Shown here: positions 1 to 4,398 of the stretch, one piece after another | Layout: every line of letters begins with the position of its first letter | Numbering within the stretch: position 1 is the first letter of the stretch | Assembly (NCBI GenBank): GCA_046729215.1 | Contig: JBKPGE010000295.1 | Location: 1-6,684 of the forward strand | Length of the DNA: 6,684 bases | Direction: 5' to 3' | Source: JACDAN01 sp046729215 | GTDB taxonomy: Bacteria > Actinomycetota > Thermoleophilia > Gaiellales > Gaiellaceae | The notes under the pieces: generated by a model | What the model was told of the DNA's origin: nothing | What the model saw: the letters and a program-made list of their open reading frames with translations, nothing else | Database searches by the model: none | Program-made: the position numbers and the translations under genes

Positions 1-25
1 GCGGGAGCGGCTAGCCCGCTCCCGC
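1..25. terminator. Perfect hairpin at the window edge, probable terminator of an upstream gene
   Basis: A 10-base arm (GCGGGAGCGG, 1-10) is perfectly complementary to 16-25, with a 5-base loop (CTAGC). The stem is almost all G and C. No run of T follows on the + strand, so it is not a classic intrinsic terminator, although such T-poor hairpins are common at gene ends in GC-rich actinobacteria. It lies 45 bases before the response regulator start. It could instead be part of that gene's leader, and the arm may extend left beyond the window. Confidence 0.55.
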
Positions 26-69
26 GGAGCCGTCTCGCTTCCTAGCTACGCTGCGGGCCTTCTTTCAGC

Positions 70-444
70 GTGCAGACCGGTCCCGCCAAGACGATCCTCA
101 TTTGCGAGGACGACCAGGATTTGCGGCAACTGGTGCGTGTCATCCTCGGAGACGGATACCGCTTCGTGGAGGCGCCCACCGGCCGCGAGGCGCTCGACTT
201 AGCGCTCGAGTGCCGGCCCGATCTCATCATCCTCGACCTGATGCTGCCCGGCGCGAGCGGCTTCGATGTCCTCACCCAGCTGCGCGAGAGACTCCCCGAC
301 GCCGAGACGCGTGTCATCGTCATGAGCGCGTGGGGTCACGCCGACCAGGCGGCGCTCAACGCGGGCGCTGATCGCTTTGTCGCCAAGCCGTTCGAGGCCG
401 ACGAGCTCACGTCGTTGGTCACGGAGGTGCTCGCTGAGGCATGA
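70..444 (+). CDS. Single-domain response regulator (CheY-like receiver)
   Basis: This 124-residue protein is a lone receiver domain that should be phosphorylated by a partner histidine kinase in the cytoplasm. The family residues are all visible: acidic pair D14-D15 (in ICEDDQD), phosphoacceptor D56 (in IILDLMLPG), the switch Ser S86 (in VMSAWG) and the K106-P107 pair (in FVAKPF). The length is just the receiver fold; there is no DNA-binding or enzymatic output domain, so it probably acts by protein contact or as a relay intermediate. The start is GTG at 70. An in-frame stop at 43-45 rules out a longer form, and no clear Shine-Dalgarno sequence precedes it. Its TGA stop overlaps the kinase ATG (ATGA, 441-444), which indicates translational coupling and makes the kinase its likely partner. 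The family call is secure; the target is unknown. Confidence 0.93.
   Translation: MQTGPAKTILICEDDQDLRQLVRVILGDGYRFVEAPTGREALDLALECRPDLIILDLMLPGASGFDVLTQLRERLPDAETRVIVMSAWGHADQAALNAGADRFVAKPFEADELTSLVTEVLAEA
423..428 (+). promoter_or_regulatory. Shine-Dalgarno GGAGGT inside the regulator gene, serving the kinase
   Basis: GGAGGT lies 12 bases before the ATG at 441. The spacing is a little long but fits that start better than the next in-frame ATG at 450, which has AGGAGG directly abutting it with no spacer. This supports starting the kinase at 441 with a 4-base overlap. Confidence 0.5.
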
Positions 445-1955
445 GGAGGATGAAGTCTCTCTCGCTTGGGCTCCGCATGATCTTCGCGAGCGCTGTCCTC
501 GCAGTTCTCGTCGCGGGCGTCTTCGCCGTGCTGATCAACGCCGTCTCGAGCCTCAACGACGCGACGCGCCGAGAGGCGCACGCCAAAGATGTGACGGCTG
601 CCACGCTGAGGCTCGAGAAGCTCGTCCTCGACCTCGAGAGCACATTACGTGGGTACGTCATCACTAAGGAGGAGCGCTTTCTCAAGCCATGGGAAGAGGC
701 TCGCCAGGATCTCTACTCCGGCCGACTTCGGAAGTTCGAAGAGCTCGCGTCGACGAATCCCCAACAAGGCCAACGCGCCCGAGAGCTGACCCAGGCGATC
801 CGACAGTACGACCAGGACTACGCGGTCAACGTCGTGGACATCGCGCGCGACAATCCGGCCGCCGCTCAAGACTACGTCGTCGGGGCGGAGGGTCAGCGGC
901 GAACCAACGAGATTCGCGACAGCTTCACGAGGTTCCTGGCGGCCGAGAATGCGCTCGCCGCCTCCAGCGCGGCGTCGGCTGACCGGCAGGCGGACCGTGC
1001 TGTTGCGCTCGCCATTGCGGGACTTCTCCTGTCGGCCGCGCTCATCATCCTCTTCGGCATCTACCTCGCGCGCTCGACGGCGCGGCCGGTGCGCAGCGTT
1101 GCGGCGGCGGCGACTCGCCTCGCCGGGGGCGATCTCTCGACGCGCCTCGACGAGAAAGGACCCGGTCCGGGGGAGGTCGGCGAGCTCAAACTCGCGTTCA
1201 ACCAAATGGCCGAGCAGCTCGAGCGCGGCCGGGCCGAGCTCGAGGGGCAGAACGAGAAGCTCCGGGAGAGCGAGCGCCTGAAGTCGGAGCTCGTCAGCAT
1301 CGTGTCGCACGAGCTGCGGACGCCGCTTGCGAGCGTGCTCGGCTTCACCTCGCTGCTGCTCACGAGGGAGGTCAGCCCAGACGAGCAGCGGCGGTACCTC
1401 GAGATCATCGACGCGCAGGGCCGGCGCCTCTCGTCGCTCCTGAACGACTTCCTCGACATCGAGCGACTGGAGGAGGGCCAGCTCAAGCTCTCGCGCGAGC
1501 TCTTCGACATGGGGACGCTCGTCGGCGAGCAGGTACAGCTCTTCGCCGGTCAGAGCGAGAGGCACAAGCTCGACGTCGTCCTACCGCCGAAGCCCCTGCC
1601 GGTGCGGGGTGATCCCGACCGCATGGCGCAGGTGATGGCCAATTTGCTGTCGAATGCGATCAAGTACTCCCCCGAAGGGGGAACCGTAGAAGTCATCGGG
1701 GAACGAGAGGACGATCGTGTGCGCGTCAGTGTCCGCGACGAGGGCCTCGGGATTCCCGACGAGCTGCAGGATCAGGTCTTTGCGAAGTTCTTCCGAGGAC
1801 ATGCGCCGGCAAGCGGCATCGCCGGCACGGGCCTCGGTCTGACCATCGCGCGCTCGCTCGTCGAGGCGCAGGGTGGAACAATCGCTTTCCAAAGTGCCAG
1901 CGGAGAGGGATCGACTTTTTGGCTCGAGCTACCGATTGCCGCGAACGATCGTTGA
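441..1955 (+). CDS. Membrane sensor histidine kinase, CHASE3-HAMP-HisKA-HATPase
   Basis: This 504-residue sensor kinase should autophosphorylate and pass phosphate to the receiver encoded just upstream. In order: a first membrane helix at about residues 12-34; an extracytoplasmic region of about 40-185 with a CHASE3-like signature (LESTLRGYVITKEERFLKP, near 66-83); a second membrane helix at about 187-210; a HAMP linker at about 211-263; and a short coiled coil. The HisKA H-box has phosphoacceptor H290 (SIVSHELRTPL). The ATP-binding domain shows the N-box (NLLSNAIKYSPEGG, N401 and N405), G1 (DEGLGIP, D433), F-box (FAKFFRG) and G2 (GTGLGL, 462-467). All catalytic motifs are intact. CHASE3 domains sense unknown extracellular signals, so the stimulus cannot be named. 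The ATGA overlap with the regulator gene indicates an operon. Confidence 0.95.
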   Translation: MRRMKSLSLGLRMIFASAVLAVLVAGVFAVLINAVSSLNDATRREAHAKDVTAATLRLEKLVLDLESTLRGYVITKEERFLKPWEEARQDLYSGRLRKFEELASTNPQQGQRARELTQAIRQYDQDYAVNVVDIARDNPAAAQDYVVGAEGQRRTNEIRDSFTRFLAAENALAASSAASADRQADRAVALAIAGLLLSAALIILFGIYLARSTARPVRSVAAAATRLAGGDLSTRLDEKGPGPGEVGELKLAFNQMAEQLERGRAELEGQNEKLRESERLKSELVSIVSHELRTPLASVLGFTSLLLTREVSPDEQRRYLEIIDAQGRRLSSLLNDFLDIERLEEGQLKLSRELFDMGTLVGEQVQLFAGQSERHKLDVVLPPKPLPVRGDPDRMAQVMANLLSNAIKYSPEGGTVEVIGEREDDRVRVSVRDEGLGIPDELQDQVFAKFFRGHAPASGIAGTGLGLTIARSLVEAQGGTIAFQSASGEGSTFWLELPIAANDR

Positions 1956-1967
1956 TGCGGCCCAGCG

Positions 1968-1974
1968 AAAGGAG
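1968..1974 (+). promoter_or_regulatory. Ribosome binding site AAAGGAG for the barrel protein
   Basis: AAAGGAG ends 8 bases before the ATG at 1983, an ideal spacing. It is the clearest Shine-Dalgarno sequence on the + strand of this window and fixes the start of the small secreted protein. No promoter-like element is evident in the 27 bases after the kinase stop, so co-transcription with the kinase is plausible. Confidence 0.7.
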
Positions 1975-1982
1975 TTAGGGGG

Positions 1983-2450
1983 ATGTCTCGCTTGTTCACT
2001 GCCGTCGTCGTCACTGCGGGATTCGTGGCGATCGCTCTGTCCAACGGATGGAGTCTCACCTCCAGCGCGGCGACCGGGCCGGCGACGGTTCGGGTCACGA
2101 CGCGAGAGGTCAGTCGCGTGCGAGTCGATGCAGGGAGGCCGGGGAGGGGGCCCGGCGACACCGAGATCGTCCGCCTGAATCTCTTCAACAAGCGGATCAA
2201 GCGGGCGCCGATTGGCCATGTGGACTCGGTCTGCACGTACGTCACCTCGCAGACGCGAAGCTGCAACGAAACGGTCTTCCTGCCCAAGGGCAGGCTCGTG
2301 GCCGGGGGCTCCATCCGGTTCCCGGAGTTCTACGAGCTCGCCGTGCTCGGCGGTACCCGGCGGTTCGACAACGCGCGCGGGACGTTGACGGCCATCCGGA
2401 CGACTCGCAGACCGCGACGGTACATCCTGGTGTTTCGCCTGACCGGGTAG
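1983..2450 (+). CDS. Secreted allene oxide cyclase barrel / dirigent-like protein
   Basis: This 155-residue protein has an N-terminal signal peptide (basic MSR, hydrophobic core at about 4-20, likely cleavage near SSAA, 27-30). The mature part matches the small beta-barrel fold of the allene oxide cyclase/dirigent superfamily: VDSVCTYVT and RSCNETVFLPKGRL at about 80-105, then LAVLGGTRRFDNARGTLTAI at about 119-138, the typical glycine-rich turn followed by a NARG-type strand. Cys84 and Cys94 occupy the places where actinobacterial relatives often carry a Cys pair, so a disulfide is possible. The enzymatic function of bacterial members is generally unknown, and this fold does not imply jasmonate-type chemistry. 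It begins 27 bases after the kinase gene with a good ribosome binding site, so it may share that transcript. The fold call rests on recalled family patterns. Confidence 0.75.
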   Translation: MSRLFTAVVVTAGFVAIALSNGWSLTSSAATGPATVRVTTREVSRVRVDAGRPGRGPGDTEIVRLNLFNKRIKRAPIGHVDSVCTYVTSQTRSCNETVFLPKGRLVAGGSIRFPEFYELAVLGGTRRFDNARGTLTAIRTTRRPRRYILVFRLTG

Positions 2451-2554
2451 CCTCGCGCCCGTGAAGCCGAGGGGGACTCGCAGCGGCGATCGTCGCGGCT
2501 TGCCTGGTGGTCGCCGCTCCTCCAGCGCCGCCGCGCGATCACTCCGCCGTCCCG

Positions 2555-2858
2555 CGCGTAGGCGTCGCTACCGAACACGGGCGGAGGACCGGGCCGAAAC
2601 TGCGACCCCTCCGAGAGGTTCCACGGACGTCAGGTGCCGGCGAGCGGCTCGAGTGGAGGCGCGAACGCAGGCGGCGTCAGCACCCAGAGGCGCGGTCCGA
2701 CCGGGATGGGCCCGGACCAGACGGCGTCGGAGCCGTCGGATCGAGCCTCGGCGACGACCTGTGCCCCGATCCGCCGACCATCCGCGACCCCTTCACGGGG
2801 ACGCTCGGCCTCCGCGATCTCGTCGAAGACCGATGCCACATCGGGGTACAGATACGCG
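2555..2858 (-). other. Inverted block 1 of the haloperoxidase pseudogene
   Basis: Read on the - strand from about 2857 down to about 2556, one frame gives YLYPDVASVFDEI, GVADGRRIGAQVVAEA, SDGSDAVWSGPIPVGP, LTPPAFAPPLEPLAGT, then TGA (2632-2630), then RPWNLSEGSQFRPGPPP and VFGSDAYAR. This is the conserved linker between the N- and C-terminal domains of haloperoxidase-like proteins, where GTWRPW is expected, so the TGA probably replaces a TGG Trp codon. The W of DAVW is at 2719-2717. The block lies antisense to the pseudogene's signal peptide and catalytic motifs. Boundaries are approximate and were set by loss of similarity. Confidence 0.8.
2555..2858. repeat. 6-bp inverted repeat CGCGTA/TACGCG at the ends of inverted block 1
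   Basis: CGCGTA at 2555-2560 and TACGCG at 2853-2858 are exact inverted copies that coincide with the places where haloperoxidase similarity on the - strand begins and ends. Short inverted repeats at both ends are the expected footprint of an inversion by template switching or short-homology recombination. With only 6 bases in a GC-rich region, chance is possible. Confidence 0.45.
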
Positions 2859-2919
2859 AAGTCGGCGATGCGCTTCTGTTCGTCGGTGAGGCCGCGGGAA
2901 CGTCGTATACCTCTGCACC
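2859..2919 (-). other. Inverted block 2 of the haloperoxidase pseudogene
   Basis: On the - strand this reads AEVYDV, then after a one-base loss SRGLTDEQKRIADF (ending at 2858). In relatives this segment follows the FGS-x-x-x segment at the end of block 1 and precedes WADGAGT. Here, on the - strand, it precedes block 1, so block order is reversed although block orientation is shared. Equivalently, on the + strand the blocks are in ancestral order but each is flipped. Edges are uncertain by several bases. Confidence 0.7.
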
Positions 2920-2955
2920 GGGCGGCATGACCGTTCCGGCGCCGTCGGCCCAGAG
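2920..2955 (-). other. Inverted block 3 of the haloperoxidase pseudogene
   Basis: On the - strand this reads LWADGAGTVMPPG (2955-2917), matching the WADGAGT-V-x-PPG(H) segment that in relatives directly follows the block 2 sequence ADF. The W codon is at 2952-2950. If re-inverted in place it would join ADF to WADGAGT. The + strand immediately to the right contains GGCCAC, which could encode the expected G-H after PPG, but this is only suggestive. Confidence 0.65.
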
Positions 2956-3257
2956 GCCACTCAACCTGGATCGCGAGTTCACCTACTGGTCCGAGCGCCC
3001 CGTTACGGCGATCCGCCGCGAGCGCGACGCCACGTGGCTCTCGTACGTCACGACGCCGCCCTTCCGTCTTACGTCTCCGGGCACTCGACCACCTCCTCCG
3101 CGGCCACGGAGGTGCTCAGCGCCTACTTCCGTGGATCCGCGCAGGACCTCCGGGCCTGGGCACGGAGGCGGCTGTTTCACGCCTCTACTGCGGCATCCAC
3201 TTCAGCTCTGACAACGAGGCGGGCTCGGGCTGGGCAGTAACGTCGCGGGCGTCGCGC

Positions 3258-4316
3258 TTACGCGCTACGCACCGCCACAGTGAGGCGCTGCACGGCGTTG
3301 TTCGAGTAGCCGCCGAGGTTCCACGGAGGCTCGACGGGCTGCTCGTTGCCGGCCTCGTCGCGGGCTCGGCAGGCGAGCTCGTACGTGCCCGGCGCCTCCG
3401 GCTCCCAGAGGTACTGCCACGGGGTCCAGGACCACTGCGCCGCATGGTCGCCGAGCTGCGCCGGCTGCCAGCTCCCACCGCCGTCGGTGCTGACCTCGAC
3501 GTCGGCGATCGGCGCCCAGCCCGACCATGCTCGCCCTTCAAGGAGACACGGAGCGAGATCGAGGGTGCGCATGCGTGACAGGAAGTCCGGAATCCCTGGC
3601 GGCGCCATGAGCGCGCGGGGCTGGATCCTGGTGACCGGGGGGCCGTCTTCGTCCTCCTCCTGCCGCAGCCGGTACCGGTCCCGCTGCTGGAAGCCCTCGA
3701 AGGGCCGGTCGAGAACGGTGATCCGCCCGAGCCACTTGACGCTCGTCATCCCGTACCAGCCGGGCACGAGGAGCCTGAGCGGAAACCCGTGCTGAGGCGG
3801 GAGCGGCTCCCCGTTCATCTCGTAGGCGAGCAGGACGTCATCCCGGAGCGCCTCCTCGAGCGGAAGGCTGCGCTCGTACTCCTGCTCGACGCCGTCTTCG
3901 AGGCCGCGGTCGAGCCCGGTGAAGAGGACGTCCACTGCCGATTCGTCGATGCCCGCCTCCTCGAGCAGTGAGCGGAGGGGCGTTCCGCCCCACTCGGCAG
4001 TGCCGATGGCCTCCTCGAGCCACGGCTGGCTGAGTGGCCGCGGTGAGAGACGGGCCCGTCCGTTTCCTGCGCACTCGAGCGTCACCGGTCGGCGGATCGA
4101 CGGCCGAGCGCGAAGATCTTCCAGCGAGAGCGTCAACTCGCGCTGAACTCGTCCGCCCACGCTCAACCGCCAGTGTTGGGGCGCGACGGCTGGGATGTCG
4201 TAGTGGGTGAGGACGAAGTGGAGGCCGACCGGCGTGATGGGATACCGCAACGCCTCGAGCGGCAATCCGTGGTTCCGGGCGGCCAGCTGCAACTCTTCGA
4301 TCGTGAAGTCGCTCAT
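3258..4316 (-). CDS. Sulfite-oxidase-family molybdopterin oxidoreductase
   Basis: This 352-residue protein resembles the molybdenum domain plus C-terminal dimerisation domain of sulfite oxidases, which oxidise sulfite to sulfate or related substrates at a molybdenum-pyranopterin centre. The Mo-ligating Cys is C82 in VTLECAGNGR. Other family stretches are TPVGLHFVLTHYDIP (28-42), HWRLSVGG (48-55), GTAEWGGTPLRSLLEEAG (105-122) and GFPLRLLVPGWYGMTSVKW (177-195), which lines the cofactor pocket. The C-terminal part (about 235-350) has the Ig-like dimer-domain pattern VEVSTDGGGSW and ends GGYSNNAVQRLTV. No signal peptide, twin-arginine motif or haem domain is visible, so it is predicted soluble and cytoplasmic with an unknown electron acceptor. 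The ATG at 4316 has no strong ribosome binding site. The gene lies downstream of the hydrolase gene on the same strand, across a strong hairpin. True substrate is undetermined. Confidence 0.9.
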   Translation of the reverse strand: MSDFTIEELQLAARNHGLPLEALRYPITPVGLHFVLTHYDIPAVAPQHWRLSVGGRVQRELTLSLEDLRARPSIRRPVTLECAGNGRARLSPRPLSQPWLEEAIGTAEWGGTPLRSLLEEAGIDESAVDVLFTGLDRGLEDGVEQEYERSLPLEEALRDDVLLAYEMNGEPLPPQHGFPLRLLVPGWYGMTSVKWLGRITVLDRPFEGFQQRDRYRLRQEEDEDGPPVTRIQPRALMAPPGIPDFLSRMRTLDLAPCLLEGRAWSGWAPIADVEVSTDGGGSWQPAQLGDHAAQWSWTPWQYLWEPEAPGTYELACRARDEAGNEQPVEPPWNLGGYSNNAVQRLTVAVRSA

Positions 4317-4352
4317 CGCAGTGGGAAGTCTCTCATCGACATCGCCTCTTCA

Positions 4353-4387
4353 GGCCGTGTCCGGGGGCCAGGCCCCTGGACACGGCC
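4353..4387 (-). terminator. Strong hairpin after the hydrolase gene, probable terminator
   Basis: Two 17-base arms, GGCCGTGTCCGGGGGCC (4353-4369) and GGCCCCTGGACACGGCC (4371-4387), are complementary at 16 of 17 positions around a single central base. It starts 11 bases past the hydrolase stop and lies within the 82-base gap before the oxidoreductase start. No T-run follows in either direction. The odd pair is G-U in + strand RNA but A-C in - strand RNA. A role as terminator or processing site between the two - strand genes is the simplest reading. Confidence 0.7.
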
Positions 4388-4398
4388 CTTAGAGACCC

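Larger units (their letters stand above)
2461..3283 (+). pseudogene. Scrambled vanadium-haloperoxidase/PAP2-family gene, secreted ancestor
   Basis: The ancestor was a secreted vanadium-dependent haloperoxidase-like (PAP2 superfamily) enzyme. On the + strand, GTG at 2461 followed by a one-base frame change in GGGGG (2471-2475) opens a signal peptide core (GLAAAIVAACLVVAA, 2474-2518). The C-terminal half carries the three PAP2 motifs: KX6RP as EFTYWSERP (2975-3001, with E in place of K), PSYVSGHS (about 3064-3087) and SRX5HX3D as SRLYCGIHFSSD (3177-3212). It ends LGSNVAGVALTRYAPPQ with TGA at 3281-3283. These segments lie in frames 2, 1, 0 and 2, so single-base deletions are needed near 3065, 3163 and 3228. 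The middle of the protein reads only on the - strand, in three inverted blocks (listed separately). Parts of the N-terminal domain and the stretch before FTYW are missing, since relatives are roughly 400 residues or more. It cannot make a working enzyme. The end overlaps the convergent oxidoreductase gene by 26 bases. Confidence 0.85.

Noticed and set aside
645..1565. 306-codon open frame on the - strand opposite the histidine kinase
   Set aside because: It is antisense to a kinase with all catalytic motifs intact, its composition is rich in Arg/Glu/Leu as expected of GC-rich shadow frames, and no family pattern is recognised.
2555..2955. A phase-variable invertible switch
   Set aside because: There is no recombinase gene and no long inverted repeats, and the coding sequence is also broken by indels and a nonsense codon. 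Decay explains it better than a functional switch.
2507..3211. Continuous 234-codon + strand frame through the pseudogene region, as a real gene
   Set aside because: It begins inside the signal peptide core and its middle is meaningless Arg-rich sequence antisense to haloperoxidase motifs. It leaves the family frame after TPPF.
3064..3232. Programmed ribosomal frameshifting to join the three C-terminal frames
   Set aside because: Several separate shifts would be needed, no slippery heptamer is seen at the joints, and the upstream coding is inverted anyway.
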